DNA of 64,000 bases from Clostridiaceae bacterium (lineage in GTDB: Bacteria > Bacillota > Clostridia > Lachnospirales > Lachnospiraceae), in contig CABIYE010000011.1 in assembly GCA_902362865.1 (NCBI GenBank), forward strand, positions 1-64,000, written 5' to 3'. A program made the translations under genes and the position numbers. Under the pieces are notes generated by a model. It had not been told where the DNA came from. It worked only from the letters and a program-made list of their open reading frames with translations, and ran no database searches. Positions 49,672 through 57,851 of this stretch are shown one piece after another (position 1 is the stretch's first letter; every line of letters begins with the position of its first letter).

Positions 49672-50220
49672 CTACTCCTCTGTTGCCGGAGCCTCTGCTG
49701 CTTCCTCTGCCGGAGCTTCTTCTGCTGCGGCCGGAGCGCCTCCCTGCTCTGCAATCTGATTAAGTACACGAGCAAGATTGGTAATTGGTGACTGTAAGCT
49801 TCCAAGCAATTTGGACAGAAGTTCTTCTCTTGACGGAATCTTTGCAATCTCTCCAAGAGCTTCTGCGTCATATGCCACGCCTTCAACCACACCAGCTTTT
49901 AATTCAAGAGCCTTCGCATCTTTTGCAAATTTGCAAATAATTCTTGCCGGAGCTGTCGCGTCATCCTTAGAAATCGCAATTGCGCTCGGTCCTTCCAAGT
50001 GCTCGTCTAAAGCAGCGAACTCAGTTCCTTCAAAAGCTCTCTTCATCATTGTGTTTTTACAAACCTTGTAAATGATTCCCGCTTCTCTTAACTGTTTACG
50101 AAGCTCTGTATCCTGAGCAACCGTCAGTCCACGGTAATCAACCAGCACGATTGACTGTGCGCCCTGAATATCATCTACAATAGCCTGTACGATAGGTTGT
50201 TTTAATTCAACTTTTGCCAC
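49672..50220 (-). CDS. rplJ: 50S ribosomal protein L10
   Basis: 182 residues. L10 anchors L7/L12 dimers to 23S rRNA and represses its own mRNA through the leader at 50445-50568. The rRNA-binding N-terminal part (QPIVQAIVDDIQGAQSIVLVDYRGLTVAQDTELRKQLREAG) is intact. The tail is Ala/Glu/Pro-rich (APAAAEEAPAEEAAEAPATEE), longer than in many relatives. Start ATG follows AAGGAGGTGCACC. It has its own promoter, separate from rplKA, and an unusually long structured leader of about 350 bases. Confidence 0.97.
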   Translation of the reverse strand: MAKVELKQPIVQAIVDDIQGAQSIVLVDYRGLTVAQDTELRKQLREAGIIYKVCKNTMMKRAFEGTEFAALDEHLEGPSAIAISKDDATAPARIICKFAKDAKALELKAGVVEGVAYDAEALGEIAKIPSREELLSKLLGSLQSPITNLARVLNQIAEQGGAPAAAEEAPAEEAAEAPATEE

Positions 50221-50276
50221 GAATGGTGCACCTCCTTGTTAGATTTTGGTTTTCGCACCGCCGATAGATAGAACAA

Positions 50277-50400
50277 AGCGGACAGGTCCGCTTCGAACAC
50301 CCTGTATCCCTCAATCCTTGCGGGACTTGCTCCGCTTTGCGGCGCCGATGTGCGGCTGCTGCAAGCAGCCTTCCTTTGCACATCGTGCGCATCCCGCGGA
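50277..50400 (-). ncRNA. Structured, pseudoknot-like segment between L10 attenuator and rplJ
   Basis: On the minus strand CTCCGC (from 50400) can pair with GCGGAG (50330-50335), while the overlapping GCGGGA can pair with TCCCGC (50320-50325): an H-type pseudoknot. Between them GATGTGC pairs with GCACATC and GGCTGC with GCAGCC. A last hairpin, AGCGGAC/GTCCGCT (50277-50292), precedes the ribosome binding site. This is extra to the L10 leader. It may be an inserted repeat or a second control element. An open frame across it is not credible as a gene. Confidence 0.5.
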
Positions 50401-50402
50401 GT

Positions 50403-50448
50403 TTTTAATGATATAGGAAATTCGAAGAAATTTCCTATATCATTAAAA
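50403..50448. repeat. 20-bp perfect inverted repeat after the L10 attenuator
   Basis: Arms at 50403-50422 and 50429-50448 (starting TTTTAATGATATAGG) match exactly around a six-base loop. It begins at the T run of the L10 attenuator. It looks like a palindromic insertion, or a second hairpin of the leader. Confidence 0.7.
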
Positions 50449-50568
50449 GCCTCTGCATCCAAAGACGCAGAGGCTCATAAATTCATACACATTGTATCAA
50501 ATCTATCCTTCCTCGGTAGGCGTTTCTATCCTTACGCTTTTACAGCACCTACTGTCTTCGGCAGTTAC
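50445..50568 (-). promoter_or_regulatory. L10 leader (ribosomal protein autoregulation)
   Basis: The minus strand carries the L10-leader pattern: CTGCCGAAGACAGTAGGTGC, then GCGTAAGGATAG and CGCCTACCGAGGAAGGAT. It ends in a terminator stem, GCCTCTGCGTC/GATGCAGAGGC (plus 50449-50459 and 50464-50474), followed by TTTT. Excess L10-L12 complex binds the kink-turn region and favours premature termination. Confidence 0.88.
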
Positions 50569-50574
50569 TTGATT

Positions 50575-50603
50575 AAAATAGCATACTTTTCAATACATGT
50601 CAA
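50575..50603 (-). promoter_or_regulatory. rplJL promoter
   Basis: On the minus strand TTGACA (50598-50603) and TATTTT (50575-50580), spacer 17 bases, just ahead of the L10 leader. Confidence 0.7.
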
Positions 50604-50633
50604 TATTTTTAGAATAAAAAATTTGTTTAAAAA

Positions 50634-50797
50634 GTAACAGTTCCGCCCGCGCCATTCGCAAAACGCATCTACGATGTTTCTCCGCTACTATGCAGCTATT
50701 TTTGCTCATAAAATGGCGCTCCGCTCATAAACCGGATCGTGTGTTCATTCATGCAAGCATGATTCACCCACAATCCGGCTTATGGCTGAACCGTTAC
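50634..50797 (-). repeat. 164-bp structured repeat element, copy B
   Basis: Inverted second copy of the element at 3809-3972, 156 of 164 bases identical. Terminal inverted repeats are GTAACAGTTCCGCC (50634-50647) and GGCTGAACCGTTAC (50784-50797), 12 of 14 paired. Several differences from copy A lie in stems and keep pairing through wobble: AAGTCGG/CCGGCTT in A is AAGCCGG/CCGGTTT in B. It lies between the rplA terminator and the rplJ promoter, disturbing neither. Confidence 0.8.
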
Positions 50798-50802
50798 CTA
50801 AA

Positions 50803-50837
50803 AAAGGAGTATCAGGCCAAAGCCCAATACCCCTTTT
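50803..50837 (-). terminator. Terminator of the rplK-rplA unit
   Basis: AAAAGGAGTATCAGGC and GCCCAATACCCCTTTT pair across a short loop and end in a T run on the minus strand, 17 bases after rplA. Confidence 0.75.
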
Positions 50838-50853
50838 ATTCTATTCGATGTTA

Positions 50854-51546
50854 TTAGCCTAATTTAGCCGGATTAATCTTCACTCCCGGTCCCATGGTAG
50901 AAGTAAGTACCACGCTCTTTAAGAACTGGCCCTTTACTGCTGCTGGTCTGGCTTTATTAATCGCATCGATAAGCGTCTGGAAGTTGTCTGCAAGCTGCTC
51001 TTCGGTAAAGGATGCTTTACCTACCGGCACATGAATAATATTTGTCTTATCAAGTCTGTACTCAATCTTACCAGCTTTGATCTCCTGAATCGCCTTTGTT
51101 ACGTCCATCGTTACAGTACCGGCCTTCGGGTTCGGCATAAGTCCTTTTGGTCCAAGTACACGACCGATACGTCCTACAACACCCATCATGTCTGGTGTAG
51201 CAACTACAACGTCAAATTCAAACCAGTTTTCCTTCTGGATCTTCTCGATCAGTTCCATTCCTCCAACGTAATCTGCTCCTGCTGCCTTTGCTTCATCTGC
51301 CTTGGCATCCTTCGCAAATACCAGGATACGAACCTTCTTACCCGTTCCGTGCGGCAGTACAACCGCTCCACGGATCTGCTGGTCAGCGTGGCGTCCATCA
51401 CAGCCTGTTCTGATATGAGCTTCAATTGTTTCATCAAATTTAGCTACTGCTGTTTTCTTCACTAATGCAACTGCTTCATCTCTATCATAAAGAGTTCCTC
51501 TGTCAATCGTTTTAGCAGCCTCAATATATTTCTTTCCTCGTTTCAT
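50854..51546 (-). CDS. rplA: 50S ribosomal protein L1
   Basis: 230 residues, full length. L1 binds the mobile L1 stalk of 23S rRNA and represses its own operon. Family motifs are visible: [54 protein letters not shown] and [12 protein letters not shown]. Start ATG follows AAGGAGGTATTTTTTA. It follows rplK by 79 bases with a leader similar to the one ahead of rplK. Confidence 0.98.
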   Translation of the reverse strand: MKRGKKYIEAAKTIDRGTLYDRDEAVALVKKTAVAKFDETIEAHIRTGCDGRHADQQIRGAVVLPHGTGKKVRILVFAKDAKADEAKAAGADYVGGMELIEKIQKENWFEFDVVVATPDMMGVVGRIGRVLGPKGLMPNPKAGTVTMDVTKAIQEIKAGKIEYRLDKTNIIHVPVGKASFTEEQLADNFQTLIDAINKARPAAVKGQFLKSVVLTSTMGPGVKINPAKLG

Positions 51547-51600
51547 TAAAAAATACCTCCTTGTGGTAATGTCGGGATAACCCTCCCACTTTTTGCTTCA
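51547..51600 (-). promoter_or_regulatory. Repeated leader ahead of rplA (possible L1 target)
   Basis: On the minus strand AGTGGGAGGG, then TCCCGACATTACCAC, then AAGGAGGTA. The same blocks precede rplK at 52052-52110. GGGAGG..CATTACCAC-type leaders fit L1 translational feedback. Confidence 0.45.
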
Positions 51601-51625
51601 TTAAAATTCAGTTGCTCCCGGTCTC

Positions 51626-52051
51626 CTAATCAACTACAGTTACTCCCATAGAACGGCAAGTACCTGCAATCATACTCATTGCCGCTTCTACGCTTGCCGC
51701 GTTAAGATCCGGCATCTTTGTCTCAGCGATTTCCTGCAGCTGAGCTTTCGTAATTGTTGCAACCTTTTTCTTATTCGGAACGCCTGAACCGGATTTAATC
51801 TTGCAGGCCTTCTTAATCAAAACTGCTGCCGGTGGTGTCTTTGTAATGAAGCTGAAACTTCTGTCATTATAAACCGTGATAACTACAGGGATAATCATAT
51901 CACCCTGATCTGCGGTTCTTGCATTAAACTGCTTTGTAAATTCAACGATATTCACGCCATGCTGTCCAAGTGCAGGACCAACCGGCGGAGCCGGAGTTGC
52001 CTTGCCGGCAGGAATCTGCAATTTAATATAACCTTCTACTTTTTTTGCCAT
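51626..52051 (-). CDS. rplK: 50S ribosomal protein L11
   Basis: 141 residues, full length. L11 forms the GTPase-associated centre with L10. Motifs [34 protein letters not shown] and [28 protein letters not shown] are intact. Start follows AAGGAGGTAATTAGAC. It lies 64 bases after nusG and is transcribed with rpmG-secE-nusG and rplA. Confidence 0.98.
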   Translation of the reverse strand: MAKKVEGYIKLQIPAGKATPAPPVGPALGQHGVNIVEFTKQFNARTADQGDMIIPVVITVYNDRSFSFITKTPPAAVLIKKACKIKSGSGVPNKKKVATITKAQLQEIAETKMPDLNAASVEAAMSMIAGTCRSMGVTVVD

Positions 52052-52112
52052 GTCTAATTACCTCCTTGTGGTAATGTCGGGAACGTCATACACGCCCCTC
52101 CCACTTTTGAAT
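52052..52112 (-). promoter_or_regulatory. Repeated leader ahead of rplK (possible L1 target)
   Basis: Minus strand AAAAGTGGGAGGGG, then TCCCGACATTACCACAAGG, then AGGTAATTAG. It shares its two conserved blocks with the rplA leader, spaced differently. Confidence 0.45.
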
Positions 52113-52115
52113 CTG

Positions 52116-52631
52116 TTACATTTTTTTCACTTCAGCGAAACTTAATTCCACTGGCGTTTCGCGGCCAAATAGCTCAACATTGATTGTAAGACTCTGCTTT
52201 TGCATATTCATTGTCTGGATAGTGCCGACAGTATCTGCCCATGCACCGGAAATCACCTGGATAGTATCTCCGATTTCATAATCCACAACAATGTCCTCCT
52301 GTCTGATACCCAGTCCGGCCATTTCCGCATCCGTAAGCGGAACCGGCTTGGAGCCTGGTCCGACAAATCCTGTCACACCTCTTGTATTACGCACCACATA
52401 CCATGTGTCATCATTCATAAACATATGGATCAGCACATAACCGGGAAACATCTTCTTCTGTGTCGCCTTCTGAACGCCGTTTTTCAATTCCACGACATCC
52501 TGCATCGGAACACGCACTTCCAGAATCTGATCTTCCAGATGTCTGTTCTCAATTGTCTTATCAATGTTCGCTTTCACCTTGTTTTCATACCCTGAATAGG
52601 TATGAACTACATACCATTTTGCCTCTGACAT
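52116..52631 (-). CDS. nusG: Transcription termination/antitermination factor NusG
   Basis: 171 residues: N-terminal NGN domain (KWYVVHTYSGYENKVKANIDK; MFPGYVLIHMFMNDDTWYVVRNTRGVTGFVG) and C-terminal KOW domain (VDYEIGDTIQVISGAWADTVGTIQ). It binds the RNA polymerase clamp and links it to ribosome or Rho. Start ATG follows AAAGGTG. It lies 31 bases after secE. Confidence 0.97.
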   Translation of the reverse strand: MSEAKWYVVHTYSGYENKVKANIDKTIENRHLEDQILEVRVPMQDVVELKNGVQKATQKKMFPGYVLIHMFMNDDTWYVVRNTRGVTGFVGPGSKPVPLTDAEMAGLGIRQEDIVVDYEIGDTIQVISGAWADTVGTIQTMNMQKQSLTINVELFGRETPVELSFAEVKKM

Positions 52632-52662
52632 AAAATCACCTTTCTTGCATGCAGTTTATCAG

Positions 52663-52857
52663 TTATCTTACTAATAAATCTACACCGTACTGCACCAGGA
52701 AATCAACGATTGCAATAATCACTCCTACTGCTACAGTCACAGAAACTACTGCCGTTGTCTGCTTTGCAAGTGTCACTTTATCTGGCCAAATGACTTTCTT
52801 AAATTCTGCCTTCATTCCTTTGAACCAGCTTTTTTTCTGAGTCTTCTGATCACTCAT
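52663..52857 (-). CDS. secE: Preprotein translocase subunit SecE
   Basis: 64 residues from the ATG at 52857 (AAGGAG ten bases upstream; the GTG three codons earlier is too close). The pattern is that of a short Gram-positive SecE: basic stretch KKSWFKGMKAEFKKVIWPDKVTL, then one membrane helix (AVVSVTVAVGVIIAIVDFLVQYG). It clamps the SecY channel. It lies between rpmG and nusG. Confidence 0.95.
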   Translation of the reverse strand: MSDQKTQKKSWFKGMKAEFKKVIWPDKVTLAKQTTAVVSVTVAVGVIIAIVDFLVQYGVDLLVR

Positions 52858-52881
52858 GAAATTCACACTCCTTCTTGACGA

Positions 52882-53031
52882 CTATTTCGTTTCTTTGTGC
52901 AATGTGTGTGATTTACAGAATCTACAGTACTTCTTGGTTTCCATGCGTTCCGGATGTTTTTTCTTATCCTTGGTCATGTTGTAGTTACGCTGCTTGCATT
53001 CTGTACATTCTAATGTAATTCTAGTACGCAC
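52882..53031 (-). CDS. rpmG: 50S ribosomal protein L33
   Basis: 49 residues from a GTG at 53031 (GAGGTGG upstream), found by translating the gap. The protein reads [18 protein letters not shown] to SHTLHKETK and keeps both CxxC pairs (CTEC and CRFC), so it is the zinc-binding form of L33, not the zinc-free paralogue used under zinc shortage. First gene of the rpmG-secE-nusG-rplKA unit. Confidence 0.95.
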   Translation of the reverse strand: MRTRITLECTECKQRNYNMTKDKKKHPERMETKKYCRFCKSHTLHKETK

Positions 53032-53138
53032 AACTTCCACCTCGCTTCATATTTGTAATATTAACGTGTTACTCCCGACAGCTTGCAGGGCTGCCGGATT
53101 TTAGGCATAAAAAAAAGACCTACTTCCATCGCCACAAT

Positions 53139-53168
53139 ACTATATCATAATACCCACAATGAAGTCAA
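53139..53168 (-). promoter_or_regulatory. Promoter of rpmG-secE-nusG-rplKA
   Basis: On the minus strand TTGACT (53163-53168) and TATAGT (53139-53144), spacer 18 bases. About 110 untranslated bases follow, including GCAGCCCTGCAAGCTGTC, which can fold weakly. Confidence 0.65.
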
Positions 53169-53183
53169 GCCTTTTCTCTTCTT

Positions 53184-53906
53184 CTATTCTTTCTCTTCCG
53201 GCTCGTACCGGTAATACTCTCCGTATCCTTTCTTACCATAACTGGCGCCGTAATATTTATTGTAATAGCCGCCCTGTTTTTTGCGGTCCACCTTATTCAG
53301 GACAACTCCCATAACGGTACATCCTGCATTCTCCAGCTTCTCTTTTACATTCTGCGCCAAACGGTATTTCGTCTTCGCAGATTCTACCACCATGATTGCA
53401 CCGTCGCAATTCTTCGCAATAATCGCAGCATCAATTACCATACCAAGCGGCGGAGAATCAATAATAATGTATTCATAAACTTTACGCAGTGACTCTATCA
53501 TACTGCGGAAACGCTTTGTAGACAACAGTTCCGTAGGATTCGGAACCAGTGGTCCGGCAAGCATTACATGCATCTTCGGCACATTTGTTTCTATCACAAT
53601 ATCCGCAAGAGAACACTGTCCGGACAGGAAATGGGACAATCCTTGTTCCACGCCCTGAATCTGAAGTCTGGAAACCATCACCGATTTGCGCATATCCGCA
53701 TCAATCAGAAGTACCGGTTTATTCAACTCTGCGAACGTATATGCAAGCTCAATCGCACTCCGGGTCTTTCCTTCTCCCGGCACGCAGCTCGTCACAAGGA
53801 TTACTCTTTTATCATCCCCACAAAATTGAACATTGGTACGCAATGTCTTCAACGCCTCTCTTGTTGCATATGCCATTTGTCGAATTTCAATCTTTGCCTT
53901 TTTCAT
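53184..53906 (-). CDS. CpsD/CapB-type BY-kinase
   Basis: 240 residues. Soluble bacterial tyrosine kinase: Walker A TSCVPGEGKTRSAIELAY (about 39-56), Walker A' VLLIDADMRKS, Walker B YIIIDSPPLG. The C-terminal tail is rich in tyrosine (GGYYNKYYGASYGKKGYGEYYRY), nine or so targets for autophosphorylation. It works with the separate CapA/Wzz membrane partner at 57103-57804, unlike the fused kinases at 26-29 kb. Start overlaps cpsB by 20 bases with GGAGAGGGTT upstream. Last gene of the second capsule-control run. Confidence 0.93.
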   Translation of the reverse strand: MKKAKIEIRQMAYATREALKTLRTNVQFCGDDKRVILVTSCVPGEGKTRSAIELAYTFAELNKPVLLIDADMRKSVMVSRLQIQGVEQGLSHFLSGQCSLADIVIETNVPKMHVMLAGPLVPNPTELLSTKRFRSMIESLRKVYEYIIIDSPPLGMVIDAAIIAKNCDGAIMVVESAKTKYRLAQNVKEKLENAGCTVMGVVLNKVDRKKQGGYYNKYYGASYGKKGYGEYYRYEPEEKE

Positions 53907-54618
53907 AACCCTCTCCTGCTTTAATAATATTAAGCGGGTTTTTCACAAAAACCCTGTGGACATACTCCCGTCCATATCTGCGCTCCACATATGCGGAGCA
54001 CTTTCCCAAATTCGGCTTTCTTCTTTTTCCGTCATGTGCGTCCGACGCAATGAAATCCACCAAATCCTCATCCATAAGACCTTTTATATATTTCTTTGTC
54101 TTTCTGCCGCTGCCTCCCAGAACCGCCCCTGCATTCACCTGAATATAAGCTCCTAATTCTCTTAGTTCCTGCACAAGATCCGGCATCCTGCAGCAGTCAT
54201 ATCTTTCTATGTGCGCAACAATCGGATTATAGCCCCGCGCAACAAGCTCATATATATGATTTCGTATCGTCAGGAAGGTATCATCCGGAGCGAATTCTAT
54301 CAAAACATAATCCGAACCCGCCATCAACGGATGTTTCCCAGCCTCAATATCTGCGGCCATCTCTGCATACCGGTAAAATTCACACCCCAGATACAGACGA
54401 ATCCCTTTCGCTTCCGCCGCCTTCTTCATAAGCTGATAATACTTTTCTATTCGCTCCGCCGGAGCTTCAAACATATGCGGCCGGTAATGAGGAGTTGCAA
54501 TTGCGACGCGCACACCCTCATCATACATGGCGGCGAGCACTTTTCCTGCCTCTTCCACCGTCTCCGGTCCATCATCTACTCTGGGAATCAGATGACAATG
54601 AATATCTACTAATTTCAT
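53887..54618 (-). CDS. CpsB-type PHP tyrosine phosphatase (second copy)
   Basis: 243 residues from the ATG at 54618 (GGAAGG upstream). PHP metal motifs: MKLVDIHCHLIPRVDDGPET, ATPHYRPHMF, AHIERYD and IASDAHDG. It dephosphorylates the tail of the CpsD kinase encoded just downstream. It lies after a hairpin terminator that partly separates it from the SPKTS-anchored protein gene, so levels of the phosphatase/kinase pair may be lower than the upstream genes. It is a paralogue of the phosphatase at 23790. Confidence 0.92.
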   Translation of the reverse strand: MKLVDIHCHLIPRVDDGPETVEEAGKVLAAMYDEGVRVAIATPHYRPHMFEAPAERIEKYYQLMKKAAEAKGIRLYLGCEFYRYAEMAADIEAGKHPLMAGSDYVLIEFAPDDTFLTIRNHIYELVARGYNPIVAHIERYDCCRMPDLVQELRELGAYIQVNAGAVLGGSGRKTKKYIKGLMDEDLVDFIASDAHDGKRRKPNLGKCSAYVERRYGREYVHRVFVKNPLNIIKAGEGYEKGKD

Positions 54619-54636
54619 AATGAGGTTTCCTTCCAA

Positions 54637-54678
54637 AAAAAACTCTTCTCACGGAGAAGTCTCCCAGAAGAGTTTTCT
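54637..54678 (-). terminator. Terminator after the sortase-substrate gene
   Basis: AACTCTTCT (54641-54649) and AGAAGAGTT (54666-54674) pair, with a run of eight T following on the minus strand. It lies 17 bases after the stop codon and before cpsB. Confidence 0.8.
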
Positions 54679-54694
54679 TTCTAATCCACTCAGA

Positions 54695-55315
54695 CTATCT
54701 TAATACAGATTTTTTCTTCAGTCCGCACAAAGCAACTACCGCAACGATTCCCATCAACGCAATCGCCGTTGATGAAGAAGCGCTTGTCTTCGGAGAAACA
54801 GTAGTCGTAGATAAAGTTGTCTTATCTACTACAAATGCCAGCAAAGATGCGCTGTTAATTGTAAATGTAACCGTTCCGTTTCCTACCGTCACTGCTAACT
54901 TCTCCCAGGCACTTCCGTTCCAGCAAAGTACATACACCTTGCTTCCCTCTGTAACGCCGGGCATATTAACCGTCATCGTTACCGGGAACTCAACATCGCC
55001 CTCTGCCTTTGTATATTTGACATCCGTAACAATCATATTCGCATTCCAATCTGAACCCATAGCATTTTTCAGGCCGTCTTCTGTCCTGATCTCAGCCGCC
55101 GGTGCCTGATATTCTTCCGGTATTGAAGAATCATCCGTATCTACCAGAGAAATCTTACTGGTAACATCCTGTCCGTTTGCATCCAGGGCACGCGCAACAC
55201 CGCGTACACGGAATACAGTGCTTCCGCTCGGGCTGTCTGCCGCGCATACGGACATTCCCAAACACATCACAACCGCCATTGTCAGCGCCATTATTCTTGT
55301 TAATTTTGCTTTCAT
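54695..55315 (-). CDS. Secreted protein with SPKTS sorting signal (sortase B substrate)
   Basis: 206 residues from the ATG at 55315 (GGGAGGAAATAAAA upstream; four upstream Met codons are untranslated lead). Signal peptide 1-27 (to VCAAD). The C terminus is a sorting signal: SPKTS, a hydrophobic helix (TAIALMGIVAVVALCGL) and a basic end KKKSVLR. SPKT-type motifs are known targets of clostridial class B sortases, and such a sortase is encoded two genes upstream. The middle part is beta-rich (VEFPVTMTVNMPGVTEGSKVYVL) with no catalytic motif, resembling a small wall-bound structural or adhesion domain. Confidence 0.85.
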   Translation of the reverse strand: MKAKLTRIMALTMAVVMCLGMSVCAADSPSGSTVFRVRGVARALDANGQDVTSKISLVDTDDSSIPEEYQAPAAEIRTEDGLKNAMGSDWNANMIVTDVKYTKAEGDVEFPVTMTVNMPGVTEGSKVYVLCWNGSAWEKLAVTVGNGTVTFTINSASLLAFVVDKTTLSTTTVSPKTSASSSTAIALMGIVAVVALCGLKKKSVLR

Positions 55316-55385
55316 TTTTATTTCCTCCCTACACATCATCATCACAAAATCATTTTTTGCTGTACTACTTTATAATATAACACTT

Positions 55386-56348
55386 TTATACTTCTTTGTA
55401 AAAGTATTTTACAAGAATTGTTTTCATTTCTTCCGCATTAACAACAAATTGCGCATACCCGTCCTTTTCTGTCACCTCTCCCGGAAGCTCCAGCATGTCC
55501 TCTGCATATTTATATTCCGCAAGATCTGCCAATTCATCCGCTGTCATGTTCGTAGTTACATAAGGTTCTATCTCCTGATACATAGATACATATTCCTCTT
55601 TTTCCAGAGAAAGATTCCTCATTTTCTGTATCAGCGCTCCCATAAATTGAGACTGTCGTTCCATTCGCTGATTATTGCTGTCCAGGCTCTGCACGTCTCT
55701 GCTCCGCACATATTTTTCCGCCATCCCACCATCCAGCGTAACTTCGGCGCCCGCATAAAACGCCGGGTCAATCTCCGTATAATCCTCCGGAACCGTAAGC
55801 GTCACGCCGCCGATAACATCCGTCGCAGCCGCAATCCCATCCAGCGACAACGCTATATAGGAATCCACTTCTATTCCTCCCAGCAGCTCGCTCACACGCT
55901 CACCCGTCAGACGGCAGCTCCGGTTCTTTCCGTCACCAAACGCATACTGGAGCGCGATCTGCCCTTCTGTCGTCATCAGCAGCTCATTATTGGTATCGTA
56001 AATATCCAAATCTACTACCGTATCCCTGGAAATCTGTATGATCTTCCCTTCTTTGGTTTCACGGTTCATTACCAACAGATTCAGGCTATCTGTCTGTCCC
56101 GCATCACCAGGCTGATTTCCAACCTCTGCCTGCGCTTCCTTATCTACACCCATAAAAAGCACCGTATAGATATCCGGATTCCTCTTATACTTCTTGCCAT
56201 TATACGTAAGATATTCTTCCTGATAATCCTTTTCTTCCGCCGGCTCCTTCTGACTTTCTTTTCCCTGATAGACCGTGTAGCCGACACCACACAACAACGC
56301 CAGGCAAACCAGCCCCAATAAAACCAGAAGTATATTTTTACTTTTCAT
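55386..56348 (-). CDS. LCP-family glycopolymer ligase (second copy)
   Basis: 320 residues. N-terminal membrane helix (ILLVLLGLVCLALLCGVGYTVY) and an external LCP domain with VLFMGVDKEAQ, TDSLNLLVMNRETKEGKIIQISRDTVVDLD, GRKNRSCRLTG-like arginine region (DGKNRSCRLTGERV) and KYVRSRDVQSLDSNNQRMERQ. It attaches a surface polymer to the wall. It overlaps the sortase gene by 11 bases, so the two are made together. A paralogue of the LCP gene at 22874. Confidence 0.9.
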   Translation of the reverse strand: MKSKNILLVLLGLVCLALLCGVGYTVYQGKESQKEPAEEKDYQEEYLTYNGKKYKRNPDIYTVLFMGVDKEAQAEVGNQPGDAGQTDSLNLLVMNRETKEGKIIQISRDTVVDLDIYDTNNELLMTTEGQIALQYAFGDGKNRSCRLTGERVSELLGGIEVDSYIALSLDGIAAATDVIGGVTLTVPEDYTEIDPAFYAGAEVTLDGGMAEKYVRSRDVQSLDSNNQRMERQSQFMGALIQKMRNLSLEKEEYVSMYQEIEPYVTTNMTADELADLAEYKYAEDMLELPGEVTEKDGYAQFVVNAEEMKTILVKYFYKEV

Positions 56349-57102
56349 CCACTAACACTGCCCCTAACAAAAATCTGTGATGCGGTTCCGACTCCAGGCA
56401 GGTACTCAGTGTAATAATCCGATCCTCTGGCGTAACCTCCACACCTTCCGCAAATTGATTCCGCACATCCTCAGATGCATATAGGGAATCCAGAAATGCC
56501 TGCCGTCCTGATTCCGCCGAGAAATCAAAGGAAACCGGAATCAGTCTATCATCATATACCACCGCTGCAAACACTTTATAGCTCCGTATATGGTCTCTTG
56601 TATAAACCGTTATATTCTGATGGCTCTTTAGGTAATCCATATCCATATAATTGTGGACATCGTGAAACATCGTCTCATTGCCATTTCCCATTCTATGTCC
56701 ATAAATCACTGTATTATAATCCGTAAAATCAGCCGCATTATACGTCTGTATAAAAATAGCCCCCGCCGGAGAATAATTTCCTTCCCAGGAATGCTCCAGA
56801 TAGAATTCTTCATCCGTTCTGCTTTGGACGATTGGATAATCAATATGTGTATCTTCTATTCTTATCCATGCACACACTTCCGGATTCTGCGCCTGGAGCG
56901 AAGCAAAATCAATAGGAATTTCCACAGGCTCCGCCGCTTCCGGTGTCTCCTCATTACTTTCTATCTTATACTCTTCATACTCTTCTGCTGTCCCCATATT
57001 TTCCCGGGGCATCCAGATATAATACCAAATAAGATATGCACCGCAGAGCACAGCAATCAGCGAAAAAACACCCATCAATATCTTGCGTATTCTATCACCC
57101 AA
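56338..57102 (-). CDS. srtB: Class B sortase
   Basis: 254 residues from a TTG at 57102 behind AGAGGCG; an ATG nine codons later is the alternative. One N-terminal membrane helix, then the sortase barrel. Catalytic His in VIYGHRMGNG, Cys in IITLSTCLE, Arg in HHRFLLGAVLV. The long helix between (FSAESGRQAFLDSLY) is typical of class B. It joins SPKTx proteins to the peptidoglycan cross-bridge. The only sorting-signal protein I see in the window is encoded two genes downstream. It is adjacent to the CapA/Wzz gene with no gap. Confidence 0.92.
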   Translation of the reverse strand: MGDRIRKILMGVFSLIAVLCGAYLIWYYIWMPRENMGTAEEYEEYKIESNEETPEAAEPVEIPIDFASLQAQNPEVCAWIRIEDTHIDYPIVQSRTDEEFYLEHSWEGNYSPAGAIFIQTYNAADFTDYNTVIYGHRMGNGNETMFHDVHNYMDMDYLKSHQNITVYTRDHIRSYKVFAAVVYDDRLIPVSFDFSAESGRQAFLDSLYASEDVRNQFAEGVEVTPEDRIITLSTCLESEPHHRFLLGAVLVDEK

Positions 57103-57804
57103 CTATTTACGCCTCTTTTCCAGCGGCATCGCTGCAAGTGTATGTAAACCGAGATATTTTCGCACATCTTCTTCCGTCTGGATCGTGTCATTCATCAGAT
57201 ACTGAACCAGAATAAGCAGACACGCCAGCGCTGCGCCTGCCAGACCGCCCATCAGCACATTCTTCTGAAAATTCGGGCTTGCAGGACTTGTGGGTTCTAC
57301 CGCTCTCTCTGCAATATTAGGCTTATCCGTATTCATAATATCCGCAACCTGCTCCGTCATAACCTCAGCGTAGGCATTAGAAAGCTTTGCTGCCGTCGCA
57401 GGATCCGGATCGGTTACTGTAAGCTTCAGCATATGTGTCTCTGAAGGATTTTCCACGTTCATACGGGATACCAGCTCCGAGTAGGTCAAATCCATCCCCG
57501 ATGTTTCAATTACTTCGTTCACCACAGTTCGGCTCTTAGCAAGCATCTGAAAATCCGCCGTCAGCTGTGTGCCAAGCTGTAAATCAGTCACAGACGTGAT
57601 ACTGGTCGTCTTGGACAAAACATAAATCGTAGATGTAGCAGAATACTGGGGCGTTATCAAAAGCTTGGTATAAAGCCCCGACACCAGCACTCCAAGAACC
57701 AGACATCCGATAATCAGCCACCATTTACGCAGAAATAAATGAAACACTTCTATCAGATCTATCTGTGTTTCTTCTATTTTTCTCGTTCGTTCACTTTCAT
57801 TCAT
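57103..57804 (-). CDS. CapA/Wzz-family polysaccharide chain-length protein
   Basis: 233 residues with two membrane helices (about 27-48 and 184-204) around an external domain, and a short cytoplasmic end (TIQTEEDVRKYLGLHTLAAMP). This is the CapA/YveK type that activates a separate CpsD kinase, here the one at 53184. The Pro-rich PTSPASPNF before helix two is a family trait. First gene of the second capsule-control run, with its own promoter. No glycosyltransferases follow, so the run controls or attaches a polymer made elsewhere. Confidence 0.9.
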   Translation of the reverse strand: MNESERTRKIEETQIDLIEVFHLFLRKWWLIIGCLVLGVLVSGLYTKLLITPQYSATSTIYVLSKTTSITSVTDLQLGTQLTADFQMLAKSRTVVNEVIETSGMDLTYSELVSRMNVENPSETHMLKLTVTDPDPATAAKLSNAYAEVMTEQVADIMNTDKPNIAERAVEPTSPASPNFQKNVLMGGLAGAALACLLILVQYLMNDTIQTEEDVRKYLGLHTLAAMPLEKRRK

Positions 57805-57851
57805 ATACTCTTCTCCTGTATAACTATCTTTTCATACATCTAACATCGTCC

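Noticed and set aside
50202..50462. 86-codon open frame upstream of rplJ
   Set aside because: It runs through the L10 attenuator and the structured segment, has no ribosome binding site, and its content is dictated by stems.
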